A stretch of DNA of 24,123 bases, taken from the NCBI GenBank assembly GCA_964640935.1, contig CAZXIY010000011.1, forward strand, positions 1-24,123. The letters are read 5' to 3'. This stretch comes from CAZXIY01 sp964640935. GTDB taxonomy: Archaea; Thermoplasmatota; Thermoplasmata; Methanomassiliicoccales; Methanomethylophilaceae. The notes under the pieces were generated by a model, which had not been told where the DNA came from, made no database searches, and saw nothing but the letters and a program-made list of their open reading frames with translations. A program made the position numbers and the translations under genes. This document shows, in pieces, positions 1 to 8,024 of this stretch; the stretch's first letter is position 1, and every line of letters starts with the position of its first letter.

Positions 1-276
1 GCTTCTAATGTGATAAAAGAAACAAAACTTGGTCCTACAGCATGGTATGTTTTCAATTTCTATACGATACCCGAAGCACGTCATTCCGGATTGTCTTCGG
101 CAACATTCAGACCGATGCTCGATCATTTCGATGCCAATAACGAACAATGTTATCTCGAGACACATAAATCTGAGAATGTAGGAATGTATGAGCATTTCGG
201 ATTCGCTGTCGTCAAAGAAAGCAAGATACCGGGTTCAGATTTTGATTTTTATGCAATGCTCAGGGAACCTCAATGA
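1..276 (+). CDS. GNAT-family N-acetyltransferase, C-terminal part (5' end outside window)
   Basis: The reading frame is open from the first base of the window, so this is the C-terminal part of a longer gene; the GTG at position 10 is probably not the start. The visible 91 residues carry the acetyl-CoA-binding end of a GNAT fold: a CYLETH strand followed by ENVGMYEHFGF, which matches the family pattern of Leu-Glu, then Asn, then Tyr, then Gly-Phe. GNAT enzymes move an acetyl group from acetyl-CoA to an amine on a small molecule or protein. The substrate cannot be told from this part. It converges on purF, 113 bases away. Confidence 0.75.
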   Translation, partial: ASNVIKETKLGPTAWYVFNFYTIPEARHSGLSSATFRPMLDHFDANNEQCYLETHKSENVGMYEHFGFAVVKESKIPGSDFDFYAMLREPQ

Positions 277-378
277 ATTACCCTGATAACAGAACAGATT
301 GTTGCCGAATACTAGCTTCATCGATAGTACCGCAGTGAATTGGTATGATGATCGCACCCCAAATTCCAAATTACCGAA

Positions 379-394
379 TCTGAACCGATTCAGA
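379..394. terminator. Small hairpin at the purF 3' end
   Basis: A perfect inverted repeat with 6-base arms (TCTGAA and TTCAGA) and a 4-base loop spans the purF stop codon. There is no clear T-run after it on the minus strand. It may help end transcription between the converging GNAT and purF genes, but it is short and could be chance. The rest of the 277-389 gap shows nothing else I can support. Confidence 0.25.
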
Positions 395-1796
395 AATCCT
401 CTTTGAGATTGGATTGGAATCTGTATGTCTCACCGGGTATCTTGGTAGGATATTTGCTGTTGACACATGCCAGGCAAAGATCCTTCTCAGGTATGTCCAA
501 AGCTTCGACGAGCCCTTTTATGCTTATATATGCCAGACTGTCGGCCCCGATTATCTCGCAGATCTCGTCGACGGTGTGGAAGTTCGCGATGAACTGATCC
601 CTGGATTTCATGTCGACACCGTAGTAGCATGGAGCAATGACCGGCGGACACCCTATCCTGACGTGTACCTCTTTGGCACCGGCAGCTCTGAGCATGCCTA
701 TGAGCTTCTTGAGAGTTGTACCGCGGACTATGCTGTCATCAACGATCAGGACACGCCTTCCATTGACTGTGGATTTGATAGGATTCATCTTCATCGCAAC
801 GGCATTCTCCCTCTGCTTCTGATCCGGAAGTATGAATGTGCGTTCGACAAAACGGTTCTTCATGAATCCCTCTTCGTATTGTATACCCGACCCCAGGGAA
901 TATCCGAGGGCATGAGCGCGTCCCGAGTCCGGAACGGGCATTATGACATCGACATCGGCGGGGGCCTCTTTGGCGAGGATCATACCGACCTTCTTTCTGA
1001 CATCGTAGACCTCTCTGCCGTCCATGACCGACTCCGGTCTGGCGAAGTAGATCCATTCGAACATGCAATGGGCTTTGGGGCTCTTTGCAGCGGACGGGTG
1101 AGATATCAGGTCATCGGCCGTTATCTCGACGACCTCGCCCGGCATGACATCCCTCACGAACCTACCTCTCAGCGTATCGAGGGCACAGCTCTCTGAAACG
1201 AGCATGTACGCTTCCTCGAATTTTCCTATGCAGAGCGGCCTGAATCCATAGGGGTCCCTGACACCGAACACACGGTCATTGATCATTATAGTGAGAGAGT
1301 ATGCCCCATCCAGCTCGGACATCATAGACCTGATGGCCTTGACGGGATCGCTGTATTGGACGAGATATTTTGAAAGAATCCTGGATATCATCTCGGAGTC
1401 TGAATCTGTCAGGAATGACCATCCTCTTCCGAGATACTTCTGTTTTAATGATTGGAAATTGGTTATATCACCGTTATGAGCAACGGCGACGATGCCCTGG
1501 GTCGTTTCGACGGTAAGCGGCTGAGCGTTGACGGCAGCCTTTGACCCCGTCGTAGAATAACGCACATGCCCGATACCGCAGTTCCCAGATAGGCCGGAAA
1601 GATTCGCTTCCGTCAGAGCGACGGTCACCAGACCGTTGTCCTTGACGGTATTCACTGTTCTTCCATCGAAAGCAGAGATCCCCGCAGACTCCTGTCCGCG
1701 GTGCTGAATGACGCAAAGGGCCTTGTATATCGACGGTACGACATTATACGCCGCGCACATCCCGACGACGCCGCAGCTGTGCTTTGGCCCGGTCAT
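390..1796 (-). CDS. purF: Amidophosphoribosyltransferase (glutamine PRPP amidotransferase)
   Basis: First committed enzyme of purine synthesis: it uses glutamine and PRPP to make 5-phosphoribosylamine. The 468-residue length is normal. A seven-residue propeptide precedes CGVVG, so Cys8 should become the N-terminal glutaminase nucleophile after self-processing. The PRPP loop VLIVDDSIVRGTT is at about 349-361. Cys244 (in CMFEWIYFARP), Cys390 (in APCYYGVD), Cys441 and Cys444 (in CLACVNSKYP) sit where the Bacillus-type enzyme binds a 4Fe-4S cluster, so this is the oxygen-sensitive Fe-S form. It starts 13 bases after the L37e stop and is probably carried on the same transcript. Identification is firm; the Fe-S assignment rests on the family. 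Confidence 0.97.
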   Translation of the reverse strand: MTGPKHSCGVVGMCAAYNVVPSIYKALCVIQHRGQESAGISAFDGRTVNTVKDNGLVTVALTEANLSGLSGNCGIGHVRYSTTGSKAAVNAQPLTVETTQGIVAVAHNGDITNFQSLKQKYLGRGWSFLTDSDSEMISRILSKYLVQYSDPVKAIRSMMSELDGAYSLTIMINDRVFGVRDPYGFRPLCIGKFEEAYMLVSESCALDTLRGRFVRDVMPGEVVEITADDLISHPSAAKSPKAHCMFEWIYFARPESVMDGREVYDVRKKVGMILAKEAPADVDVIMPVPDSGRAHALGYSLGSGIQYEEGFMKNRFVERTFILPDQKQRENAVAMKMNPIKSTVNGRRVLIVDDSIVRGTTLKKLIGMLRAAGAKEVHVRIGCPPVIAPCYYGVDMKSRDQFIANFHTVDEICEIIGADSLAYISIKGLVEALDIPEKDLCLACVNSKYPTKIPGETYRFQSNLKEDF

Positions 1797-1809
1797 TTCA
1801 TGACCCCGC

Positions 1810-1977
1810 TTAATGTATCTTGGCCCAGTTGTAGGACCTCATCCTTGCGGTCTTGCCGTATCCGCAGGATGCACAAACTCCAGTCCTAACGTGGAAGGAG
1901 CGTTTCCCGCATCTGCGGCAGGGGATATGTGTCTTGAATTTGTTGTGTCTTCCCTGTGCCGGCGTACCTGTTCCCAT
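1810..1977 (-). CDS. rpl37e: 50S ribosomal protein L37e
   Basis: This 55-residue protein begins MGTGTPAQGRHNK and has a zinc ribbon with CRRCG at about residues 20-24 and CASCG at about 35-39, ending in a basic RMRSYNWAK tail. That is the standard archaeal L37e pattern and length. The chosen ATG has AAGGAGAG about 7 bases upstream; the ATG at 1984 is in another frame and is rejected. It lies 13 bases after the LSm stop, an arrangement known from many archaea. The protein binds 23S rRNA in the large subunit. Confidence 0.95.
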   Translation of the reverse strand: MGTGTPAQGRHNKFKTHIPCRRCGKRSFHVRTGVCASCGYGKTARMRSYNWAKIH

Positions 1978-1990
1978 TGTTCATCTCTCC

Positions 1991-2206
1991 TTATGGTGAT
2001 ATGTAGATTACATTGTCTCCGCGGACAATGACGGTGCTCAGCTTCCTTACCGTGTTGCCTTCGAACATCTCTTCGGCATTTTTGAGTACGATGTTCATGT
2101 GGGGATCATATCCCTCGAGAACCCCTCTGTACTCTCTTTTGCCCTTCAGCTCGACAATAACGTTCTTATTCGCCGATGCCTGGAGGACCGATAAGGGTTT
2201 AATCAT
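1991..2206 (-). CDS. Archaeal LSm (Sm-like) RNA-binding protein
   Basis: The 71-residue protein has the two Sm motifs: Sm1 around residues 14-45 (VIVELKGKREYRGVLEGYD, then HMNIVL) and Sm2 near the C-terminus (VIVRGDNVIYI, with the family's R-G-D/N step). LSm proteins form a heptameric ring that binds U-rich RNA and takes part in RNA processing and turnover. GGTGG lies a few bases before the ATG, and a TATA box is centred about 37 bases upstream, so this gene leads the LSm, L37e, purF transcript. Identification is firm; the targets in this organism are unknown. Confidence 0.95.
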   Translation of the reverse strand: MIKPLSVLQASANKNVIVELKGKREYRGVLEGYDPHMNIVLKNAEEMFEGNTVRKLSTVIVRGDNVIYISP

Positions 2207-2238
2207 TCTAAGCCACCGCCAAGTCCATTATCGGTTTA

Positions 2239-2247
2239 CTATAAAAG
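2239..2247 (-). promoter_or_regulatory. TATA box for the LSm-L37e-purF transcript
   Basis: Read on the minus strand this is CTTTTATAG. It lies about 37 bases before the LSm start, so transcription should begin roughly 10 bases before the ATG. The 75-base gap to the YkgJ-type gene contains no other clear signal apart from a second AT-rich patch near 2266-2273. Confidence 0.55.
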
Positions 2248-2281
2248 GGTATCGCGTCTCTCATTTTTATATACTGAACTC

Positions 2282-3394
2282 TCAGGCAAATGCCCCTATT
2301 GTAGGAGCATCCAGACGGTCCATGTCGTAGAATATTATCGCTTCTCTTATGCCTTCCGCCCCCATCCCCGTGCCCATGAAATGATCGAGCAGGGATGCTC
2401 TCCAGAGAAGATCCAATACAGTGACAGCCAACGACCCATAGTATGAATTGGACATATCGTCCTCGTAATCGAGCTGATCCATGTTGTAGAACACATTGCC
2501 GAGGAAACTGTCCCTTCCGTTGAGCACCGATATGTAGTCCATGAGGACCTTTTTCCCGTTCTCGTCCGGCTCCCTTATCACGATATCGCTCTGTTCGGCG
2601 AAGGCCTTGTGATGCAGATCGCCCTCATCATCCATGACAGCCCACTCGATGGTGGTTCCATTGGTCATGAACATGTTCCAGTTCCACTTGCTGTCGCAGT
2701 ATACTGGGACGCTGAGCGGGTCGTCGGATCCCATTGAACCCATCGCCGCATCCATCGCAGCATCGTTCAGCTCCTTCTCATCATATTTAGACTCGCAGTT
2801 TATCCCATCCAGCGACATCTTCGGATCCTCTAACGACAGATCCATCACTTTTGCGAGATATGCCAGATTGGTGAAATTGGAAAGATTCTCTGATACCGAC
2901 ATCCTGAGTATTGACGGGTCGGTCATCACACCCGTTTCTTTGCATATGGAGTAGAACTCCCTGTACACCGCAGACGCTTCTTTCAAAGCCTGGGATATCC
3001 TCTTCTCCGACGCATCTGCCAGTTCTTTCGCCTCTTCGACGCAGTCGTTGCCATTTCCGGTCCACGCCCCTCTGCACGATAGATCAAGTTCCGCATGCAC
3101 CCTGTCGCTGATGTAGAAATGGTAGGGGAACTGCCTGCAATACGTCGTCCTGTTCTGATATATGTCACATCTCCTGCCGTTAAGGAACGTGCAGGATCCG
3201 TGTCCCTTCTTCATCGCCAATGCAAAGTGCCTATCCTCGCATTTGCTCTTGACGAGGGCATCGGGATACTTTGTTCTGAAGTAGTTGCGTTCCTCCGGAA
3301 GGACCTCCGGCTGGCACAGGCAGCACATGCCGCACTCAGGTATGCATTCGACCTTCTTTCCCATCAATTCCGAATAATCGATCTCACAATTCAC
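2282..3394 (-). CDS. YkgJ-type cysteine-cluster protein
   Basis: The N-terminal 95 residues carry the cysteine pattern of the YkgJ / CxxCxxCC family, thought to bind zinc or iron: Cys17, Cys21, Cys24, Cys25, Cys27 (CIPECGMCCLC), then Cys52, Cys68, Cys76 and Cys86 (SCTFLNGRRCDIY and YCRQFPY). About 275 residues follow that I do not recognise; they are acidic and have no obvious membrane segments. I chose the GTG at 3394 because GGAAGGA lies just upstream. It overlaps the pyrC stop by 11 bases and gives 370 residues; a longer frame would run deep into pyrC. Last gene of the five-gene operon. Metal and function are unknown. Confidence 0.8.
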   Translation of the reverse strand: MNCEIDYSELMGKKVECIPECGMCCLCQPEVLPEERNYFRTKYPDALVKSKCEDRHFALAMKKGHGSCTFLNGRRCDIYQNRTTYCRQFPYHFYISDRVHAELDLSCRGAWTGNGNDCVEEAKELADASEKRISQALKEASAVYREFYSICKETGVMTDPSILRMSVSENLSNFTNLAYLAKVMDLSLEDPKMSLDGINCESKYDEKELNDAAMDAAMGSMGSDDPLSVPVYCDSKWNWNMFMTNGTTIEWAVMDDEGDLHHKAFAEQSDIVIREPDENGKKVLMDYISVLNGRDSFLGNVFYNMDQLDYEDDMSNSYYGSLAVTVLDLLWRASLLDHFMGTGMGAEGIREAIIFYDMDRLDAPTIGAFA

Positions 3395-4640
3395 AGATAT
3401 CCTTCCCGATGTTGCTTCCGCAGAATTCTCCGTCCTCGATCTGCTTCTCCCCTCTGACGAACACCGTGTCGGGGAATATCGCTTCCCAGCCATCGTACGG
3501 ACTGTGGCCGGCCCTGCTGTGCAGTCTGTCCACGTCTATGCTGACGGCATCATCCATATCGAATATGGCAAGATCCGCATCGTATCCGACCGCGATCTTG
3601 CCTTTTTTGGCTCCGAACACCTTCGCCGGCATCTCCGAGCCCATCTTCACCAGCAAAGATAACGGGAACGACCCTTTCTTCACATAGTTCATGAATATAG
3701 GCATCGTCGTTTCGACGCTGGGTATCCCGCTCGGTGCGGTATCGTAATCCTGGGACTTCTCCGCGGCCGTATGCGGAGCATGATCTGTCCCGAACATTGT
3801 CGCCTTGCCCTGCATGAATGCCTTGAACAGACCGTCGCGGGTCTGCAGGTCCCTGAGCGGCGGGTTGACCTTATACTCCGCCCCGATGGATCTCTCGGCC
3901 TCGAACAGCAGATGATGCGGCGTGACCTCGGTCGTGAATCCCAACGAAGATGCCATCTCCAGCGATTTGGCATCCGTCACATGGCATATGTTGATCTTCA
4001 TCCCTTTGTACCGCGACAGCCGCCTTATGGCGTTGTGCTCGGCTTCTAGAGGACGGTCCCTCAGATGATCCCAGTTGCTGCTCTCCGGCCTTTTGAGGAT
4101 CATAGACTCATCCTCGGCGTGAACGCTGACCACTTTGTCCGTCCTAATGACATCGCACATGACCCTGTATATGTCGGCGTCATCGTTCATTAGTATGTTC
4201 CCCGTGGTCGATCCCATGAAGAGCTTGAATCCGACAGCCATCTTCGATAGCATCTGCACGTTGCAATCAGGCGTAAGAGCGGCGAAAAGACCGTAATCAA
4301 CGAACGCCTTCGATCTCACAGTCTCCTTCTTGTCCTTGAATGAACGTACATCTGTGACCGGCGGTTTGCTGTTAGGCATATCCAGAACGCATGTGACCCC
4401 GCCGTACAGTGCAGATGTTGTCCCGGTCCTGAAATCCTCTTTCTGGACCATGCCTGGGTCCCTGAAATGGACATGCGGATCCATGAAACCCGGAAGGATC
4501 ACCTTGTCGCCCATGTCGATCCTTTCGTCGCCGCCGCTCACTATGTTGCCGACGGTCACGATCTTACCGCCATCGATGCCTATGGCTGTATTCTTAAGCC
4601 CGCCGTCGATGAACATCCGCCCTTCGATAACAAGATCCAT
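3384..4640 (-). CDS. pyrC: Dihydroorotase
   Basis: Cyclises carbamoyl aspartate to dihydroorotate in pyrimidine synthesis. The 418-residue protein shows the full metal site of the amidohydrolase family: His56 and His58 in HVHFRDPG, Lys139 (the lysine expected to be carbamylated) in GFKLFMGS, His174 in SVHAEDE, His220 in NICHVTDA and Asp286 in GTDHAPH. All expected residues are present, so it should be active and not an inactive paralogue. It starts one base after the stop of the AMMECR1-like gene and overlaps the YkgJ-type gene, so the three are very likely translated from one message. Confidence 0.96.
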   Translation of the reverse strand: MDLVIEGRMFIDGGLKNTAIGIDGGKIVTVGNIVSGGDERIDMGDKVILPGFMDPHVHFRDPGMVQKEDFRTGTTSALYGGVTCVLDMPNSKPPVTDVRSFKDKKETVRSKAFVDYGLFAALTPDCNVQMLSKMAVGFKLFMGSTTGNILMNDDADIYRVMCDVIRTDKVVSVHAEDESMILKRPESSNWDHLRDRPLEAEHNAIRRLSRYKGMKINICHVTDAKSLEMASSLGFTTEVTPHHLLFEAERSIGAEYKVNPPLRDLQTRDGLFKAFMQGKATMFGTDHAPHTAAEKSQDYDTAPSGIPSVETTMPIFMNYVKKGSFPLSLLVKMGSEMPAKVFGAKKGKIAVGYDADLAIFDMDDAVSIDVDRLHSRAGHSPYDGWEAIFPDTVFVRGEKQIEDGEFCGSNIGKDICEL

Positions 4641-4641
4641 C

Positions 4642-5223
4642 CTATCCTCTCACAATGTCGCCGCCGGGCGTCGATTCGCTGAATATCTCGCCTGCGAACG
4701 AATATATCTCGGAATCGCGCATCTTCCACGCATCCGGCGGAAGACCCGCCTTTATCGACAGCTGCTCCAGATATTCCTCTGCATTCCATCTCCATTCGAC
4801 CGGGACCTGCGGAAGCAGAAGACCGCGTCTCCTGCCGAACGTTATTATCAGCCCGTCCCTCCCGATGACGATCTTGCCCGGCAACTCCGCCTTATTCTTG
4901 ACATCGATCATCTTCGGCGGCGTCAGTATCGTCACTTCCACCACGCAGTTATCGGTCTCCGAACGGGAAAGGTCTGGGAATCTCGGGTCATGGCACGCCG
5001 ATTGAGCCGAATGCACCAACGCCTCGCAGAGCGGGAGTATCGGATCAGGGTAGCCTATGCATCCTCTCAGTTCCATACTCGGATACGTCTTCAGAGTCAC
5101 GAAGACGCCGGAATCGGCATCGAACGAATGCGGCAGAACAATGTTCGGGTCGCGACCCTCGGTCTCGGCCTCGATCGTTCTCCTTGCTGCCTTCACGGCG
5201 ATGATGCCGTCGCTGACATCCAT
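4642..5223 (-). CDS. AMMECR1-family protein (TIGR00296-like)
   Basis: A 193-residue protein of the AMMECR1 family, widely conserved in archaea and eukaryotes, with no settled biochemical role. The diagnostic LRGCIG motif is at residues 52-57. HSAQSACHDPRFPDL and the later EVTILTPP strand also fit the family. Length is normal. It sits one base after the stop of the lysine-rich gene and one base before pyrC. The operon context (Get3-like ATPase on one side, pyrimidine synthesis on the other) does not point to one function. Confidence 0.93.
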   Translation of the reverse strand: MDVSDGIIAVKAARRTIEAETEGRDPNIVLPHSFDADSGVFVTLKTYPSMELRGCIGYPDPILPLCEALVHSAQSACHDPRFPDLSRSETDNCVVEVTILTPPKMIDVKNKAELPGKIVIGRDGLIITFGRRRGLLLPQVPVEWRWNAEEYLEQLSIKAGLPPDAWKMRDSEIYSFAGEIFSESTPGGDIVRG

Positions 5224-5224
5224 C

Positions 5225-5698
5225 TCAATCGATCTCGATCTTAGATGTCGACGGCTTGCTCTTCTTGCTGCATCTGGGGTTGGTGTCGCAGTATGTATCT
5301 GAAACGGTCTCTCTGATATGCTCAGCCCCGTCGAAGGCCTCTTTGACGAATCCTTTCATCGGAAGAGCCCTCATGAAGGCCTCCATACCCATCATCATCT
5401 CGATACCCATTGTGACGAAATGCTTCTGCACCTCGGGCGTGAGCATTGCGACAGTAATGTCCTTTGCGACGCTCTCTGCCTTGGACTTCCCTTTCTCGAT
5501 CTTCTTCTTGACCTTCTTCTTGGATTTCTTCTTCTTTTTCTCGATCAAATCGAAGGCCTCTTCCTTTTCGGCCTCGAGGATCGATATTATCTTTTCTCTG
5601 TTGGAGAGAACAAAATCCTCGAACTCTGTATCCGTCATATCGGACTCTTCGTTCTCTTCGGCATTCTCTTTCGGTTCAGAATCAGTTTCCGCTGTCAT
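5225..5698 (-). CDS. Lysine-rich, charged protein coupled to the ArsA/Get3-like gene (function unknown)
   Basis: I do not recognise a family. The 157 residues fall into an acidic head (about 1-30), a predicted helical stretch with a very basic core (about 54-72, almost all Lys with a few Ser, Val and Ile), a moderately hydrophobic methionine-rich segment (about 85-112) and a polar tail with two Cys (DTYCDTNPRC). GGAGGG lies about 9 bases before the ATG, supporting this start. The start lies inside the end of the ATPase gene, a 17-base overlap that suggests translational coupling. It may be a partner of the ATPase or an RNA- or membrane-binding protein; this is inference from charge and position only. 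Confidence 0.75.
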   Translation of the reverse strand: MTAETDSEPKENAEENEESDMTDTEFEDFVLSNREKIISILEAEKEEAFDLIEKKKKKSKKKVKKKIEKGKSKAESVAKDITVAMLTPEVQKHFVTMGIEMMMGMEAFMRALPMKGFVKEAFDGAEHIRETVSDTYCDTNPRCSKKSKPSTSKIEID

Positions 5699-6872
5699 TT
5701 TTAGATTCCCTCCTAAATCTCACTATCAATTCATGTTCTTTCAATTCGGCGCCGGCTATCTCCTCTCTCGCCATCGTGAGCGGGAGATTGATGGTCCTCT
5801 TCTGGCTGCCTACGTGTATCACTAACGAATCGTCACCTGACTTAAATAATTCAACGTCGGCCTTCTCTACGAAAGGCATCTTGAGGCATATGAGATCCAT
5901 GCCATCCTCGGTCTTGAATTCCATAGGACTCTCCGTCGCGTATATCTTTGACGGATCCGTGTCCCCGTAGAGCATATCTGCGAGATGGTCCAACTTATCT
6001 GATCCGAGCATCTCGGTCGGCATCTGGTATGCGTACATCATCTTCATCGGATCGAAGGCATGGTGTATCATCTCGAGATACTTCTTCTGCTCCTCCAACT
6101 TCTTCTCGAAATACTCGTTGCCGATGTCGTCCGGGAACACGCGGTTCACCATAAGGCACTCCACGGTCTTGTTGTAAAGGCAGAGATAAGAGTATGCACG
6201 CATCGTCTCGCTTATCACCATGCGTTCCGGATTGACGACAAGACGCACGGTCGTCTTCGTAGGATCTTCAAGGACCTTCTTCACCTTGAGCATCTTGTTC
6301 TTGATATCTCCGACCATATCGAGCACTTTAGCGGACGGAAGGGGTATCTCCATTACCTTCCCGACCGTGTATCTGGCGAGGCTTACGACCTTCTTCATAA
6401 GAGAGTAGAGCCTATCTACGTACCATTCGGATATATCCGGGAAGCTGAGGAGCCTGAGCGTCTCCCCTGTCGGGGCAGTATCCATGATGACAACATCGTA
6501 TTTGTCGTTCTCATCGAAATCGAGGATGTAGAACAACGCAGCGATCATCTCCATTCCTGGGAATATAGCCATCTCGTCAGCCGTTATACTCTCCATGCCC
6601 TGTGATTCGAAGAAGTACGAGACGTATTGTTGTATGTCATTCCATTTCGTCTTCATCTCGTAGATTATGTCGATCTCGAGGGCATCGAGATTGGGTCCGA
6701 TATTAGTGATATCGTGACCGAGCTTGATGTCCATGGAATCTGCGAGAGAATGGGCGGCATCTGTGCTCATCACCATCGTTCTGTACCCCATGGACGCTGT
6801 CCTTCTGGCCGTTGCAGCGGATATGGATGTTTTCCCTACTCCGCCTTTTCCGGTGTTAATGATGAGCCTCAT
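5682..6872 (-). CDS. ArsA/Get3-family ATPase with C-terminal HSP20-like domain
   Basis: A 396-residue P-loop ATPase. The deviant Walker A GKGGVGKT is at residues 8-15, the switch I region STDAAHSLAD at 36-45 and the switch II region DTAPTGETLRLL at 131-142, all typical of the ArsA/Get3 group that delivers tail-anchored membrane proteins or acts in metalloid export. A methionine-rich helical region follows (about 85-115 and 270-290). Residues from about 318 look like the small beta-rich HSP20-like domain found at the end of some archaeal members. No arsenic-resistance genes are nearby, so membrane-protein targeting is the better guess. A TATA box 25 bases upstream makes it the first gene of the operon. 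Confidence 0.92.
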   Translation of the reverse strand: MRLIINTGKGGVGKTSISAATARRTASMGYRTMVMSTDAAHSLADSMDIKLGHDITNIGPNLDALEIDIIYEMKTKWNDIQQYVSYFFESQGMESITADEMAIFPGMEMIAALFYILDFDENDKYDVVIMDTAPTGETLRLLSFPDISEWYVDRLYSLMKKVVSLARYTVGKVMEIPLPSAKVLDMVGDIKNKMLKVKKVLEDPTKTTVRLVVNPERMVISETMRAYSYLCLYNKTVECLMVNRVFPDDIGNEYFEKKLEEQKKYLEMIHHAFDPMKMMYAYQMPTEMLGSDKLDHLADMLYGDTDPSKIYATESPMEFKTEDGMDLICLKMPFVEKADVELFKSGDDSLVIHVGSQKRTINLPLTMAREEIAGAELKEHELIVRFRRESKNDSGN

Positions 6873-6892
6873 GACTCGGCATAAGAAATCTC

Positions 6893-6900
6893 GATATAAA
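6893..6900 (-). promoter_or_regulatory. TATA box of the ArsA-to-YkgJ operon
   Basis: TTTATATC on the minus strand, centred about 25 bases before the ATG at 6872. With no Shine-Dalgarno sequence in front of the ATG, this fits a leaderless first gene. Confidence 0.55.
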
Positions 6901-6970
6901 GAATTGACCGGAGAACCATATCGATACAGGCGTAACAGTGCAGAGCTGACGCTGTCATTGAGAATTTAAG

Positions 6971-7075
6971 TGCCGAGGATGGGGTTCGAACCCATGACCT
7001 TCGGATTTCCCTGGAAGAGGTCTGTTGACCAGAACCCTATGAGTCCGACGCTCCACCAGGCTGAGCCACCTCGGC
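6971..7075 (-). tRNA. tRNA-Met (CAU), elongator type, with a 31-nt intron
   Basis: Read on the minus strand, the acceptor stem is GCCGAGG paired with CCTCGGC, followed by unpaired A73. The D stem is GCTC/GAGC, the anticodon stem TCGGA/TCCGA, the T stem ATGGG/CCCAT with TTCGAAC loop. The anticodon loop begins CTCATA, giving CAU. An insert of 31 bases (about 7007-7037) follows base 37, the usual archaeal intron site, and leaves a 74-nt mature tRNA. The insert contains TGG and CCA arms that can form the helix of a bulge-helix-bulge splice site. CCA is not encoded. The AGCCTGGTG D loop and the body match archaeal elongator Met, not initiator. Confidence 0.92.
7007..7037 (-). other. tRNA-Met intron (canonical 37/38 site)
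   Basis: These 31 bases interrupt the anticodon loop one base after the anticodon. TTCTGG near the 5' side and CCAGGGAA near the 3' side can pair, placing both junctions in short bulges as needed by the archaeal splicing endonuclease. The exact ends are inferred from keeping a 7-base loop. Confidence 0.8.
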
Positions 7076-7124
7076 ATTAGTAATATGTTTGAAGGAAGGC
7101 GTTTGAGGAGGATCTGCGAACCGC

Positions 7125-7883
7125 TTACTCTGAAGCAGGCTCTTCCGCAGACTCTTCTTCCGCTTCTGCGGGTTTTTCCTCGGACTCGGCCTCCGCTTCT
7201 GCGGGTGCTGCATCCTCGGATTCTGCCGGGGCCTCTTCGGGTGCCTTGGGCGCCACTACATCCATGATGGACTCGGGCTCTCCCTCGCCGACCGAGAGGA
7301 TCTCGCTCTTGCGGATCTCGATACGCTTCACGGGTATGACAACACGGCATGCTTTCGCAACCTCTTTGGCCATGTCTCCGGAAACTATAAGTTTCACGAT
7401 GTCCGACAGGTTGTTGTCCTTTCCCATCTGTATGAGCGATTCCGTCATGAGGCGTCTCATGGAGTCTTCCTGTGAGGCCTGGATCCTTCTCTCCGCGATG
7501 GACATGGGCTTCACTCTGATAACGAATCCGTCCTTGGTCGTAACATCGACGACGTGGTCTGTCTTCGTTTTCTTTCTTCTGGTAAGTCTCCTTACGTAAT
7601 CGCTCGTAAGCTCGTGACCGATGAATGCGGTCTTGGCGTCGAAACCATCGACGCTTGTGATCTGGAATCTCATCTTGATGTGCATCTTAGAGAAATCGCC
7701 GGTGAGCTCCTGAACAGTAACCTCTGCTGTCCTGCCCTTGAGTGATTCAGGATCGATAGCGGGTGTCTCACCGATCTCGACCTCGTTGAACATACGGGGC
7801 GCGTGCACTTTGTACCATTCTTTTGCTTTCCACTTGTCCTTAATCTTACGGGACGCGACTTTCACTTTTTTTGCTGCTGCCAT
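7125..7883 (-). CDS. rps3ae: 30S ribosomal protein S3Ae (eS1)
   Basis: Archaeal/eukaryotic small-subunit protein eS1. The start at 7883 is chosen over the ATG eight codons upstream because AAGGAGG sits 7 bases before it. The resulting 252 residues open with the basic KVKVASRKIKDKWKAKEWY segment and continue with family-typical stretches such as MHIKMRF and TSDYVRRLTRRKKTKTDHV. Residues from about 200 to the end form a long Glu/Ala-rich tail, so the protein is longer than the roughly 200-225 residues usual in archaea. A TATA box lies upstream. The tRNA-Met gene follows 49 bases after the stop on the same strand. Confidence 0.94.
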   Translation of the reverse strand: MAAAKKVKVASRKIKDKWKAKEWYKVHAPRMFNEVEIGETPAIDPESLKGRTAEVTVQELTGDFSKMHIKMRFQITSVDGFDAKTAFIGHELTSDYVRRLTRRKKTKTDHVVDVTTKDGFVIRVKPMSIAERRIQASQEDSMRRLMTESLIQMGKDNNLSDIVKLIVSGDMAKEVAKACRVVIPVKRIEIRKSEILSVGEGEPESIMDVVAPKAPEEAPAESEDAAPAEAEAESEEKPAEAEEESAEEPASE

Positions 7884-7926
7884 CAGAATCCTCCTTGATT
7901 CGAGCAAGACGATGATTCACTGATTG

Positions 7927-7934
7927 TATAAAAG
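7927..7934 (-). promoter_or_regulatory. TATA box of the S3Ae gene
   Basis: CTTTTATA on the minus strand, centred 47 bases before the chosen start, so a leader of about 20 bases carrying the strong GGAGG is expected. Confidence 0.55.
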
Positions 7935-8024
7935 ACTTCGCTAGCGTCATATTTTCATTAACAATAGTTATCATAGGTTAGCCAGCATATTTTTTTTAAC
8001 ACAGTTATACAAACATTTTACATC

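Noticed and set aside
1..276. Truncated acetyltransferase as a pseudogene
   Set aside because: The frame is open at the window edge, so the missing part is outside the window and not lost.
414..1196. Plus-strand open frame of 260 codons
   Set aside because: It lies fully inside purF on the other strand, and its translation has no family pattern.
4330..5244. Plus-strand open frame of 304 codons
   Set aside because: Opposite to pyrC and the AMMECR1-like gene, both of which have clear conserved motifs.
5682..6872. Arsenite pump ATPase in an arsenic-resistance operon
   Set aside because: No ArsB, ArsC, ArsR or ArsD gene is adjacent; the context fits a Get3-like role better.
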